Assembly (NCBI GenBank): GCA_028693165.1
Contig: JAQUVX010000001.1
Span: 207,907-271,906, forward strand
Direction of reading: 5' to 3'
Origin: Lachnospiraceae bacterium
Lineage (GTDB): Bacteria > Bacillota > Clostridia > Lachnospirales > Lachnospiraceae
Length of the DNA: 64,000 nt
Shown here: positions 17,628 through 26,681 of the stretch, one piece after another
Numbering within the stretch: position 1 is the first letter of the stretch
Layout: every line of letters begins with the position of its first letter
Notes under the pieces: model-generated
Database searches by the model: none
What the model was told of the DNA's origin: nothing
What the model saw: the letters and a program-made list of their open reading frames with translations, nothing else
Program-made: the position numbers and the translations under genes

Positions 17628-19628
17628 CTAATCACCGACGGAGATCATCAGCGTTTTCACGGTTTCCGCCACATTTTGGGCCGTAAATCCGAATTTTTGA
17701 AACAAAAGTTCTGCGGGTGCCGAGGCTCCAAATCCGGGCATTGTCACATAAGCGCCGTCCAGACCTACATACTTACCCCAGCCAAAACCACTGAGTGCCT
17801 CAATCGCCACGCGCCTGCGAACAGACTTTGGCAGTACCTCTTCCCGGTACTCTGCACGTTGTTGTTCGAACACATCCATGGATGGCATACTGACCACCCG
17901 CACATCAATTCCTTCTTTTTGAAGAAGCTCTGCTGCCTCAAGGGCAAGAGAAACCTCGGAACCGCTTGCCATCAGGATGGCATCCGGTATGGATTTTTCA
18001 GCATCTTTCAGCACATAGCCGCCTTTCAGGGCCTCTTTCCCGGAGCCGGCAAGCTGTAAAAGCTCCTGTCTGCTAAGTACCAATGCCGTAGGCGCTGACG
18101 TGGCCGTCGCCGCATAATACCATGCTGCCGCTGTTTCTCGTGCATCTGCCGGACGGAATACATTGAAATTCGGCATCGCACGGAGCATCGCCAGCTGTTC
18201 GACCGGCTCATGGGTCGGACCATCCTCCCCGACCCCGATACTGTCATGGGTAAAGACATACGTCACCGGAAGCCCCATAAGAGCAGATAAGCGTGCCATT
18301 GGTTTTGTATAATCGCTGAACACAAAGAAGGTCGATACAAAGGGACGGAGGCCATGAAGCGCCAGACCATTGCCGATTGCGGCCATTGCCAGCTCCCTCA
18401 CACCAAAATGCAGATTCCTTCCCGTATAATCTGTCTTTGAGAAATCCCCCTCACCACTCATGTAGGTCTTGGTCGATGGAGATAAATCAGCCGATCCTCC
18501 GATCAGCCCCGGCATCACCGTTTTCAATCGGTTAATCATGATGCCGGACAGATTTCTGGTAGACTGAGGCTTCTCCTCACAGGACCAGAATGCCTCATCC
18601 TCATACAGCTTTTGGGCTATATCCCTGTCATGATATGCATTCCATTTCTGCAGCAGCTCCGGATATGCTTTCCCATATGCATCAAACAGCCGGTTCCATT
18701 GATCCTCTGCGGCTGTTCCCTGCATGGAAAGTTTCCTGTAATGTTCATAGATCTCCTCCGGAACAAAGAACGGCTCTTTCCATTCCCAGCCCAGTGTCTC
18801 CCTGAGCGCCGCCACATTGGCTTCCCCCAAAGGCTCCCCATGCGCACATGCCTGCCCCTGCTTGTTTGGGCAGCCATAGCCGATAACCGTCTTTATGGTG
18901 ATGAAGGACGGCCTTTCCTGATCGGCTCTGGCTTCCTCCAAGGCTTTCCCTATGGTCTGCAGATCATTGCCGTCTTCCACCGTAAGGATCTGGAAGCCAA
19001 AGGCCTCCATTCGCTGCTGCACATTCTCCGTAAACGCGATGTCTGTGCTTCCCTCTATGGAAATCCGGTTGGAATCATATAATACAATGAGCTTGGACAG
19101 CCCCAACGTGCCTGCCAGCGAGAATGCTTCGGAGGAAATGCCCTCCATCATGCAGCCATCCCCGCCCAAAACATAGGTGTAGTGATCCACAATCGGGAAT
19201 TCTGGTCTGTTAAATACCGCTGACAAATGTGCTTCGGCCATCGCCATGCCGACTGCCATCCCCATCCCTGCGCCTAAAGGTCCCGTCGTTGCCTCTACTC
19301 CAACCGTATGTCCATACTCCGGATGTCCCGGTGTCCGGGAATCCAGCTGTCGAAAATGCGCCAGATCCTCTGCGGTAAGACCATAGCCAAACAGATGAAG
19401 AAGGGCATACTCCAGAGCAGATCCATGTCCGCCGGATAAGATAAAACGATCCCTGTCCTCCCACACCGGATTCCCCGGATTATGCTTCATATGATGGGCA
19501 AACAATTCATAGGCAACCGCTGCCGCGCCAAGGGGCAGCCCCGGGTGTCCGGAATTCGCCTTCTGCACGGTATCCGCAGCCAGAACCCGGATCGCACTGA
19601 CCGATCTGATTTCCATGTCCTGTTTCAT
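17628..19628 (-). CDS. tkt: Transketolase
   Basis: A 666-residue single-chain transketolase. Thiamine diphosphate and metal binding is shown by GGDGCMMEGISSEAFSLAG; NSGHPGLPLGAAAVAYELFAHHM and the later GVREL AMAAIGNGLALHG, THDSIGVGEDGPTHEPVEQL segments are diagnostic. It moves two-carbon units between xylulose-5-P and aldose phosphates. The longer reading (to 19682) overlaps transaldolase; the ATG at 19628 has GAGG seven bases upstream and lies 10 bp after the transaldolase stop. As last gene of the polyol/sugar operon it feeds the product of the kinase into central metabolism. Confidence 0.95.
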   Translation of the reverse strand: MKQDMEIRSVSAIRVLAADTVQKANSGHPGLPLGAAAVAYELFAHHMKHNPGNPVWEDRDRFILSGGHGSALEYALLHLFGYGLTAEDLAHFRQLDSRTPGHPEYGHTVGVEATTGPLGAGMGMAVGMAMAEAHLSAVFNRPEFPIVDHYTYVLGGDGCMMEGISSEAFSLAGTLGLSKLIVLYDSNRISIEGSTDIAFTENVQQRMEAFGFQILTVEDGNDLQTIGKALEEARADQERPSFITIKTVIGYGCPNKQGQACAHGEPLGEANVAALRETLGWEWKEPFFVPEEIYEHYRKLSMQGTAAEDQWNRLFDAYGKAYPELLQKWNAYHDRDIAQKLYEDEAFWSCEEKPQSTRNLSGIMINRLKTVMPGLIGGSADLSPSTKTYMSGEGDFSKTDYTGRNLHFGVRELAMAAIGNGLALHGLRPFVSTFFVFSDYTKPMARLSALMGLPVTYVFTHDSIGVGEDGPTHEPVEQLAMLRAMPNFNVFRPADARETAAAWYYAATATSAPTALVLSRQELLQLAGSGKEALKGGYVLKDAEKSIPDAILMASGSEVSLALEAAELLQKEGIDVRVVSMPSMDVFEQQRAEYREEVLPKSVRRRVAIEALSGFGWGKYVGLDGAYVTMPGFGASAPAELLFQKFGFTAQNVAETVKTLMISVGD

Positions 19629-19638
19629 ATGATATCCT

Positions 19639-20292
19639 CTACTTTCCAAAGACTTTTTCATAATCAGCGCGGAATTTGGCAATTCCCTGATCCGTCAGCG
19701 GGTGTTTTGTCATCTGCTCAATCACAGAATACGGCACTGTGGCGATGTCTGCGCCGGCTCTGGCACAGTCAATCACATGGATCGGATTACGGATGCTGGC
19801 CGCTATGATTTTCGTTTCAATATCATGTGTGCGGAAGATCTCCACGATCTCACAGATCAAATCGATGCCCGGCATGGAAATATCATCCAGACGTCCCAGA
19901 AATGGAGAAACATAGGCTGCACCGGCCCGCGCTGCAAGCAGTGCCTGCGCCGCCGAAAACACCAGCGTCACATTTGTCCGGATTCCCTCTTTACCAAGCT
20001 GTTTTACCGCCTTCAGCCCCTCCATCGTCATGGGAATCTTTACTACCATATTCGGGTGAATCGCTGCAATCTCCCGCCCTTCCTTTACCATATCTTCCGC
20101 GCTGACGGTAGTTGCCTTGACCTCCCCACTGATCGGTCCATCCACGATGGATGCAATCGTTGCGATCACTTCCGCAAAATCAAGCCCTTCCCTTGCAATC
20201 AGGGATGGATTGGTTGTCACTCCACTGATGACCCCCAGATCATTCGCCTTCTTTATTTCTTCTACATTTGCTGTGTCAACAAAAAATCTCAT
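19639..20292 (-). CDS. Transaldolase / fructose-6-phosphate aldolase family, short form
   Basis: A 217-residue TalC/MipB-type enzyme: [18 protein letters not shown] at the start, VTTNPSLI, and the Schiff-base lysine in [29 protein letters not shown] is also conserved. Short-form enzymes of this family are either transaldolases or fructose-6-P aldolases; with transketolase next door, transaldolase is likelier. The ATG overlaps the stop of the upstream transporter (ATGA), implying coupled translation. The longer frame to 20394 lies within the transporter gene and is rejected. Confidence 0.92.
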   Translation of the reverse strand: MRFFVDTANVEEIKKANDLGVISGVTTNPSLIAREGLDFAEVIATIASIVDGPISGEVKATTVSAEDMVKEGREIAAIHPNMVVKIPMTMEGLKAVKQLGKEGIRTNVTLVFSAAQALLAARAGAAYVSPFLGRLDDISMPGIDLICEIVEIFRTHDIETKIIAASIRNPIHVIDCARAGADIATVPYSVIEQMTKHPLTDQGIAKFRADYEKVFGK

Positions 20293-21623
20293 GCTTTTTC
20301 CCTCTTCTCTCTTCTCCTGGTCAGCTCCAGTCCCATTTCCTTGGTCTGCTGATCCAGGGTATAAAAACGACTTGTAAGCAAGATGCCCCCGCATAAAATC
20401 AACGGAATCCAGATAAAGCTAAATTCAATATAGCCAAGTGTTTTGCCTGTCTGCACCGCATTCGCCACATAGCCTCCGCTCTTCAGCAGCAGCCCTACCA
20501 CAGCACTGGCCAGCCCCATACTTGCTTTTACGGAAAAGCCCTGGAAGGCTGCAATCAGACCCGACACACTTTTATTCTTTTTATATTCCGAATAATCAAT
20601 CACATCCGGCTGCATGGCAAAGACCGTACCGAAAATCCCATAGATGCCAAGTCCTGTAATGATCAGACCTCCAAACAGACAGAGCATCGAGTTCTTTCCA
20701 ACATAGATCATCAAATCACCTGCGATATAAATGAGTGTACTCAGGCACAACACTTTTTTCTTGGTAAATTTCTTTTCCAATGCCGGCAGCGCCAACAGCA
20801 TGGGCAGGCCAGACAAAATTCCCAGAAGTCCCACCAGCGTAAGCCACTGTGTCTTTTCCAGATTATAGGTAAAATAATAAATAACGGTTGTATTTCTGAT
20901 AACATACAAGGCAAAATACAGGAAGTTCAGAGCGAATAAAACGTAACTCTGGTCTGTCAGTCCCTTCATATCTTCCCGCAGCGTGGTTTTCTCCCGTGTG
21001 ATCGTCGAGGGAACCACTTCTTCCGTGCTCAAAAATGTCAGCACAAAAATCACCATTGCTGCGATTCCATAGATACTCATGGTAATCAGATAACCTTTTG
21101 CTGTGTCTCCCTTTCCCAGATACGTTACAAGCGGTGCTGTAATCGTCATGACCACTGCTGTTCCAAGCATGGCGCAGATCATTCGGGTGGATACCAGACA
21201 ATTTCTCTCGTGTGGATCGGACGTCAACCTGGGTACAATGGTATTCAGTGGAATATTCACCACCGTATAAGCCGTGCATAACAGGCAGTAGGTTACATAG
21301 GCCCATATGATTTTTCCCGTGCTTCCCAGATCTGGTATGTAAAAGGTCAGTATCGTCAGCACCGCAAACGGAACCGCCCCGATCAGGAAATAGGGTCTTC
21401 CCTGCCCCCATCTGGTATGTGTCCGGTCTACGATCACCCCCATGCCCGTGTCTGTCATAGCGTCAATGATCTTTGTTACAAGCATCAGTGTTCCGGCTAC
21501 CGCAGCCGAGATGCCAAAAACATCTGTGTAAAATACCATCAAATAAGATGCCATCGTGCTGAACACCAGGTTACAGCCAAAATCCCCCATGCCGTAGCCG
21601 ATTCGTTTTCCCCATTTGTTCAT
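20289..21623 (-). CDS. GPH-family (glycoside-pentoside-hexuronide) cation symporter
   Basis: A 444-residue, 12-segment transporter. The N-terminal [29 protein letters not shown] and the loop [29 protein letters not shown] are the hallmark of the GPH/MelB group; [19 protein letters not shown] is also typical. It imports a sugar or sugar alcohol with a cation. It lies between the kinase and transaldolase genes, overlapping the latter by 4 bp, so it is the uptake system of this operon. Confidence 0.93.
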   Translation of the reverse strand: MNKWGKRIGYGMGDFGCNLVFSTMASYLMVFYTDVFGISAAVAGTLMLVTKIIDAMTDTGMGVIVDRTHTRWGQGRPYFLIGAVPFAVLTILTFYIPDLGSTGKIIWAYVTYCLLCTAYTVVNIPLNTIVPRLTSDPHERNCLVSTRMICAMLGTAVVMTITAPLVTYLGKGDTAKGYLITMSIYGIAAMVIFVLTFLSTEEVVPSTITREKTTLREDMKGLTDQSYVLFALNFLYFALYVIRNTTVIYYFTYNLEKTQWLTLVGLLGILSGLPMLLALPALEKKFTKKKVLCLSTLIYIAGDLMIYVGKNSMLCLFGGLIITGLGIYGIFGTVFAMQPDVIDYSEYKKNKSVSGLIAAFQGFSVKASMGLASAVVGLLLKSGGYVANAVQTGKTLGYIEFSFIWIPLILCGGILLTSRFYTLDQQTKEMGLELTRRREKREKA

Positions 21624-21636
21624 ATACCCTCCCGCT

Positions 21637-23160
21637 TTATGAAAGTACAGTCAACGCCTTCATATCATCTTTTAGATGATGATAAACTGATCGATACAGT
21701 TTAAAATACTGATTGTATGTCTCATGGTTTTTGGTGTCCGGCATAATCTTCTCATCCAGAACCTGCCACTGTTTTACCTCCTCATAGGTTAAAAGACCGG
21801 TCCCGATGCCTGCCAGTATCACATCCCCCATATTGGCTTCCACATCATTTTTCGGGCAAACCACCGGATATCCCGTCACATCCGCAAAAATCTGCCGCCA
21901 TACCTTTGATTTTGTCACTCCGCCCGCAAGCAGGATATGGTCGCCCAGCTCTTCGCCGGTGGCCTCCATGGCATCCCGAAGCGAATAAGCAACCGCCTCC
22001 ATAAACGCACGGTACAGATGGGCTTTTGTGTGAATCAGCGATAATCCAAGGATGGTTCCTTTCGCGTCAGAATCCCAGACAGGACTTCGCTCTCCCATGA
22101 AATAAGGAAGCACTACCAGTCCCTCACTCCCGGCCGGAAGCTTTTCTGCCTGTTCATTCAGTACATCATAGGCATTTGCTCCGCCCTTTTGCTCTTCGTC
22201 CACTTCCCGCTGGCAGAGGGTATTTCGAAACCACTTCACGATGGCTCCCGCCGTAGCCCCTCCCGCAAAATAATAAGAAAGCTCTTTGCCTTTATACAGA
22301 TACGGCCATACGATCAGGCCCTTGCCCTTTACCGGCTTATCTGAAATCAGGGCCGCACACATGGAGGTTCCGATTGCCGCTGCATAGACCCCGGACTCCA
22401 TAACCCCAAGTCCCACATTGGCCGCACCACAGTCAATTCCGCTTGCAATCACCGGTGTACCTTCTGCCAGCCCCAGCTCCCCGGCGATTTCTCTGGTCAG
22501 TCCGCCAACGATATCAGAAGATTCTACGATCCGCTGCGGCATCATCGTCAATGGAATTCCCATCGCCTCCATCAGTTCCCGGGACCATTCCCGCCTGTTC
22601 ATATCAAAAATACCGCCTATATTTCCTGCGGAGGAATAGTCAATCGCAATCTCTCCCGTGAATTTGTAGATCACATAATCATTGGGGGGAAGAAAGAGTG
22701 TCGTCTTTTCCCAGTTTTCCGGCTCATGATTCTTATACCACAGAATCTTCGTATAGCCATAATAAGGATCTGCCCCATTATGTGTGATTTCCAGCAGTTT
22801 TTCTTCACCAATGTGCTCTAAAGCCCATCTGCTTTCCTCATCTGCACGTCTGTCCATCCAGATCATGCACGGGCGAATCGGATTCATCTGCTGATCCAGC
22901 GGAATCCCAGATCCGCCATACAGACCGCTGATTGCAATTCCAGCAATATCCGCCTTATCAATTCCTGATTTCTCAACCGTGTTTTTAATCGAGGCTTTGC
23001 ATGCATCCAGCCACACCTGCGGCCATTGTTCCGCCCACAGCGGCTTTGGCGTCAGCACATCATATTCCTGTAAATCCATTGCGATAAGCTTTCCCTCCAG
23101 ATCCATCATAATCGTCTTTGTACCCGAAGTTCCAATATCGGTTCCCAATAAATATTTCAT
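21637..23160 (-). CDS. FGGY-family carbohydrate kinase, xylulokinase-like
   Basis: A 507-residue ASKHA-fold kinase. The N-terminal GTDIGTSGTKTIMMD binds phosphate, PCMIWMDRRADEE and ASGIDCGAANVGLGVM are FGGY signatures, and LLAGGVTKSKVWRQIFADVTG is the C-terminal adenosine region. The closest general resemblance is to xylulokinase/gluconate kinase members that act on ketoses or aldonates. In this operon it would phosphorylate the ketose made by the SDR enzyme, giving xylulose-5-P or a similar ester for transketolase. Substrate identity is inferred. Confidence 0.88.
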   Translation of the reverse strand: MKYLLGTDIGTSGTKTIMMDLEGKLIAMDLQEYDVLTPKPLWAEQWPQVWLDACKASIKNTVEKSGIDKADIAGIAISGLYGGSGIPLDQQMNPIRPCMIWMDRRADEESRWALEHIGEEKLLEITHNGADPYYGYTKILWYKNHEPENWEKTTLFLPPNDYVIYKFTGEIAIDYSSAGNIGGIFDMNRREWSRELMEAMGIPLTMMPQRIVESSDIVGGLTREIAGELGLAEGTPVIASGIDCGAANVGLGVMESGVYAAAIGTSMCAALISDKPVKGKGLIVWPYLYKGKELSYYFAGGATAGAIVKWFRNTLCQREVDEEQKGGANAYDVLNEQAEKLPAGSEGLVVLPYFMGERSPVWDSDAKGTILGLSLIHTKAHLYRAFMEAVAYSLRDAMEATGEELGDHILLAGGVTKSKVWRQIFADVTGYPVVCPKNDVEANMGDVILAGIGTGLLTYEEVKQWQVLDEKIMPDTKNHETYNQYFKLYRSVYHHLKDDMKALTVLS

Positions 23161-23191
23161 ATACGCTATCTCCTTTTTCTGATGGGGTGAT

Positions 23192-23968
23192 TTAGAAGCA
23201 GGTAAATGCTCCGTCTACCAGGAAGTCTGATCCTGTTGTAAATGTGCTGGTATCTCCTGCCAGATAGACACAGATCGACTGCAGTTCCTCCGGTCTTCCC
23301 ATGCGTCCCAGCGGCGCCATCTCGTTCCACTTCTCAATCAGAGGCTTTAAGCTTGGGGAATTCAGGGTAAGTTCTGTTCCAATGTATCCTGGGCTGATGC
23401 TGTTTACTCTGACGTTCTTTCCTGCCCACTCGATGGCAAGTGATTTTGTCAGTTGGATCACACCGGCCTTCGAAGCATTGTAGGAGCACTGTGGCTGCGG
23501 TACATTTACAATATGTGCGGACATGGATGCTGTATTTATAATGGAGCCCCCGCCCTGCTGAATCATGATTTTTCCTGCCGCCTGTGCAGTCAGGAACACA
23601 CCGGTCAGATTGATGTCGATAACTTTCTTCCACTGCTCATAAGTCATTTCTTCCGCAGGAATGTTCATGCAGATACCTGCATTGCAAAAAGCCACATCCA
23701 GTCTTCCGAAGCCGGCAACCACCTGATCTATCATGGCATTGACCTGTTCCGGATTGGTCACATCCGTCTGAATCGCCATGGTAGAAATCCCATGCTGATC
23801 CTTCAACTCCTGCGCCGTCTTCCTGGCCTCCTCAATATCCACATCAACAATTGCGATGTCTGCTCCTGCCTCTGCAAACGCGGTTGCTACGCTCTTTCCA
23901 ATTCCTCTTGCACCTCCGGTAACAAAGATCTTCTTTCCATCCAGTCTCATCTTCTCAATAATTCCCAT
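23192..23968 (-). CDS. Short-chain dehydrogenase (polyol/sugar dehydrogenase type)
   Basis: A 258-residue classical SDR: cofactor motif VTGGARGIGKS, NAG motif FCNAGI, catalytic S (TASMSAH), YxxxK (YNASK) and the N of DINLTGVF. An Asp after the second strand (IVDVD) suggests NAD(H) preference. The sequence is of the sorbose-reductase/mannitol- or arabitol-dehydrogenase type. As the first gene of the operon it should oxidise a sugar alcohol to a ketose or the reverse. Substrate not determinable from sequence alone. Confidence 0.85.
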   Translation of the reverse strand: MGIIEKMRLDGKKIFVTGGARGIGKSVATAFAEAGADIAIVDVDIEEARKTAQELKDQHGISTMAIQTDVTNPEQVNAMIDQVVAGFGRLDVAFCNAGICMNIPAEEMTYEQWKKVIDINLTGVFLTAQAAGKIMIQQGGGSIINTASMSAHIVNVPQPQCSYNASKAGVIQLTKSLAIEWAGKNVRVNSISPGYIGTELTLNSPSLKPLIEKWNEMAPLGRMGRPEELQSICVYLAGDTSTFTTGSDFLVDGAFTCF

Positions 23969-23993
23969 GTTCTTGCTCTCCTTTTTTAAATTT

Positions 23994-24018
23994 ATTTTGT
24001 AAAATCATTTTGTAAAAT
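23994..24018. promoter_or_regulatory. Tandem ROK-type operator upstream of the SDR operon
   Basis: The 12-bp sequence ATTTTGTAAAAT occurs twice with 1 bp between copies (23994-24005 and 24007-24018). It is near-palindromic apart from the central two bases. A partial copy (CTGTAAAAT) follows at 24058-24066. It lies about 26 bp upstream of the SDR start. AT-rich boxes of this kind suit XylR/NagC-type ROK repressors. Confidence 0.55.
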
Positions 24019-24135
24019 GTATTTATATAATATACCCGTTTTTAATTAAGCGCAATACTGTAAAATACCCAATTTTCAAAATTATTTTTGTGCACTTTTA
24101 CTAGATTGTATTTTCTCAAGCAAATAGCTATAATT

Positions 24136-24147
24136 ATTTTATAAAAT
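24136..24147. promoter_or_regulatory. ROK-type operator upstream of the ROK regulator gene
   Basis: A perfect 12-bp palindrome ATTTTATAAAAT, differing from the SDR-side boxes at one central base, lies about 90 bp upstream of the ROK gene. This suggests that the regulator controls both the operon and itself. Confidence 0.5.
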
Positions 24148-24236
24148 ATTTTTATATTATAGGAGATCGCATCCTATCATATAAAACGCTCGCGAGGATC
24201 GCACTGCGGCGGTGAGGAAAGATAAGAGGAATCATT

Positions 24237-25358
24237 ATGGATAAATTTTCATTGAAGGATATCAAGAAATTAAACTATTCCGGCGTTTATCACTATATCT
24301 ATCAGCATGATCTGGCAGCTAAACAGGCGATTGCCAATGATTTGAGCATGAGCCTTCCTACGGTGACACAGCATCTCAATACGCTCCTTGAAAAAGGACT
24401 GATTGTCCAGAACGGCAGCCTGAACTCTTCCATTGGCCGAAAAGCCACTGCATATTCCATTGTGGCAGATTCTAAGTTAACCATTGGGGTCGAGATCCTG
24501 AAACAGAGGCTGACAATCGTAGGCGTCGATCTGCGCGGCAACACGGTCAATGTCAAAACCCGTGATATTCCTTATGATAACTCTGATTCTTATTACCAGG
24601 CCGTCAGCAAAGAGATCCTTTCCTTTATTCATGATCTGAATGTCCGCGAGGATCAGGTGCTTGGAATCGGATTTGGACTACAGGGTCTTGTCTCACAGGA
24701 CGGCGAAGAAATCATCTACGGAAAGGTCCTTGGCTGTACAGGAATCACTATACGCGTCTTTAAGCAGTATCTTGATTATCCCTGCCGCTTCGTTCATGAC
24801 GCGGAATGCGCCGCCATATGCGAGCTCTGGGATAATCCTCAGCTTCAGGATGCCATGTATCTCTCCCTCGGTTATCATATGGGAGGTGCACTGATCATAA
24901 ATGGTGCTGTCAGCAATGGGCGGACCGGACGGACCGGAACCATCGAGCATATGACTCTGGTTCCGGATGGTCTTGATTGTTACTGCGGACAAAAGGGCTG
25001 TGTGGAATGCTACTGCTCCGCTCTGTCTCTGCTCACCAGACATAAGGATCTGGAATCCTTCTTTCAGGATCTTCAGGCACAAAAAAAGACCGCCCAAAAC
25101 CACTGGCGATCCTATCTGGAGTATCTTGCAATTACCATTAATAACCTTCACATGACGATTGACTGCGACATCATCTTAGGTGGTCATGTAGCACCCTATC
25201 TTCAAAGTACAGATCTGGACTTCCTGCACAGACGCATACGGGAAATCACCGCTTTCCCGGAACATGATACCTTTATCTTCCTGGGTGCACGCAAAAAACA
25301 TGCGGTATCCATCGGTGCTGCCCTGCCTTATATCCGGACTTATCTGGAGCAGATCTAG
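24237..25358 (+). CDS. ROK-family transcriptional repressor
   Basis: A 373-residue XylR/NagC-type ROK protein: N-terminal winged HTH (residues 5-65; LAAKQAIANDLSMSLPTVTQHLNTLLEKGLI) followed by a ROK domain with the zinc-binding motif CYCGQKGCVECYCSA (about residues 246-260), close to the consensus CxCGxxGCxE. It typically binds a free sugar and leaves its operator. The gene is divergent from the SDR-kinase-symporter-transaldolase-transketolase operon and separated from it by 268 bp holding three similar AT-rich boxes. AGAGG lies 7 bases before the ATG. The 5' leader is unusually long for a regulator. Confidence 0.9.
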   Translation: MDKFSLKDIKKLNYSGVYHYIYQHDLAAKQAIANDLSMSLPTVTQHLNTLLEKGLIVQNGSLNSSIGRKATAYSIVADSKLTIGVEILKQRLTIVGVDLRGNTVNVKTRDIPYDNSDSYYQAVSKEILSFIHDLNVREDQVLGIGFGLQGLVSQDGEEIIYGKVLGCTGITIRVFKQYLDYPCRFVHDAECAAICELWDNPQLQDAMYLSLGYHMGGALIINGAVSNGRTGRTGTIEHMTLVPDGLDCYCGQKGCVECYCSALSLLTRHKDLESFFQDLQAQKKTAQNHWRSYLEYLAITINNLHMTIDCDIILGGHVAPYLQSTDLDFLHRRIREITAFPEHDTFIFLGARKKHAVSIGAALPYIRTYLEQI

Positions 25359-25367
25359 GAACGTACC

Positions 25368-25408
25368 AAAAAACGGATGCAGGGGGTTATATTGGTATCC
25401 CCCTGCAT
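25368..25408 (-). terminator. Rho-independent terminator after the Rpn-type gene
   Basis: A perfect 10-bp stem ATGCAGGGGG / CCCCCTGCAT (25377-25386 and 25399-25408) with 12-nt loop, followed on the minus strand after CCG by six T residues. It may also help to end the convergent ROK transcript. Confidence 0.75.
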
Positions 25409-25477
25409 GATTGCCAAGCTTAAGTTTTAAGTTCTCTAAGTTTCAGGATGTGATAGATTTTGTTGGTTCCTGCAATG

Positions 25478-26422
25478 CTAAATCATGTTACCTGACTTCT
25501 CCTTAAGAAGTTTTCGCAATCGTTCTATCTCCTGGTTCGCGGCTTCGGTTCTCTGACGTTCTTCCTCCGCTTTCCGATTCGCGGCTTCCTTCTCACGTCT
25601 TTCGGCTTCCTTCTCCCGCCTTTCCGCTTCGTTCTCCGCCTCCAGCTCATCAATCCGTTTCCGGTACTTATCCATCGGAAGCTCCATCGCTCCGCTCAAC
25701 AACGGTTTCATCTCTTCCTCACCTCCAAGCTCTTCATAGTGCTTATAAATATGATCATAAAGCTGTCTTGTCAGCTCCAGCAACTGATTCGCATCATCCT
25801 GCGTGATATTGCCAACCGTCAGATTTGCTTTGATACTGTCCATTATATCATGCCGGATCAGCCGCTGCAACTGCTGGAAATTCTCTCTGGTCGGTTCTTT
25901 ACGGATCAGTTTGCGGAGCTTCAAAAGCTGGAATGGAATCAGGATCACAAGCTTGCGCTGGTTTAACTCGGTCACGTCATGATCCAGATAATAAAAGTTT
26001 TTCACCTCATAACGAAATACCTCCTTTGTCCAGAAATGCAGCGACAGGATGCTTTTTTCCGGGCGGTCTGACATCTCATCCAGATAGATTACCATCGGTT
26101 CCGGAAAGTTCAGCTCCCAGTCATTGCCACGGTTCTCCATAGCATAGTAAAAGGAGTATTCAAAAACCCGAATCACGATCGTCTCATCCTGCGTCATCTG
26201 TGCTTCCAGATGGTACGTGGATTTTCCACCGATCGTAATAAAAAGATCGGCGAACCGGTTCGTCAACTCTGCATTGACCGACTCTTTATTTGGATATGTA
26301 ACTTCAGAATCCAGTGGATAATTTGTGCCGAACAGGCCGTTAATCAAATTGATAATGGCAAGATTGGATAATGCGAATATCCGTTTGAAGATCTTGTCAT
26401 AGATTTTGTAGATCTCTTTCAT
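25478..26422 (-). CDS. Rpn/PD-(D/E)XK-family nuclease-like protein with C-terminal coiled coil
   Basis: A protein of about 314 residues. The N-terminal part (IYDKIFKRIFALSNLAIINLINGLFG) and DLFITIGGKSTYHLEAQMTQ...IRVFEYSFYYA match Rpn/transposase-31-like proteins, in which a D...ExQ core forms a PD-(D/E)XK nuclease site (here ADLFI and HLEAQ). Rpn proteins promote recombination in E. coli, but most are uncharacterised. Residues about 250-310 form a charged coiled coil with the ERREKEA unit repeated twice. The start at 26422 omits an N-terminal stretch lacking homology. A related but broken gene lies at 61593-62194. Confidence 0.78.
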   Translation of the reverse strand: MKEIYKIYDKIFKRIFALSNLAIINLINGLFGTNYPLDSEVTYPNKESVNAELTNRFADLFITIGGKSTYHLEAQMTQDETIVIRVFEYSFYYAMENRGNDWELNFPEPMVIYLDEMSDRPEKSILSLHFWTKEVFRYEVKNFYYLDHDVTELNQRKLVILIPFQLLKLRKLIRKEPTRENFQQLQRLIRHDIMDSIKANLTVGNITQDDANQLLELTRQLYDHIYKHYEELGGEEEMKPLLSGAMELPMDKYRKRIDELEAENEAERREKEAERREKEAANRKAEEERQRTEAANQEIERLRKLLKEKSGNMI

Positions 26423-26681
26423 AGATGTGCTTTCCCTTCGATTGTAAGACACATCCCGAAACTTAGATGTCACTATTATAATGCATAATGGGATACCGCG
26501 TCAAGTAAAATACGTGATAGAATTGGGCAGCGAATGGGAGGCATAAATATGCTTACCTCTTCCACACCTCCCAACGCTTCGCAATCATTCCATCACGTTC
26601 TCCTGCTCTCAACCCACAAGATCTGTTTCTTTTGTAATCTGCCACTCAATATCCCGCCTTGGTCATTTCCTCCTCATGGCA

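Noticed and set aside
25545-25640. Short repeated DNA in the Rpn gene as a CRISPR-like array
   Set aside because: The repeats are in-frame codons for the ERREKEA coiled coil, not spaced repeats.
26521-26592. Dyad GGGAGG...CCTCCC downstream of the ABC-F gene as terminator
   Set aside because: The arms are imperfect, the loop is long and there is no T-tract on either strand.
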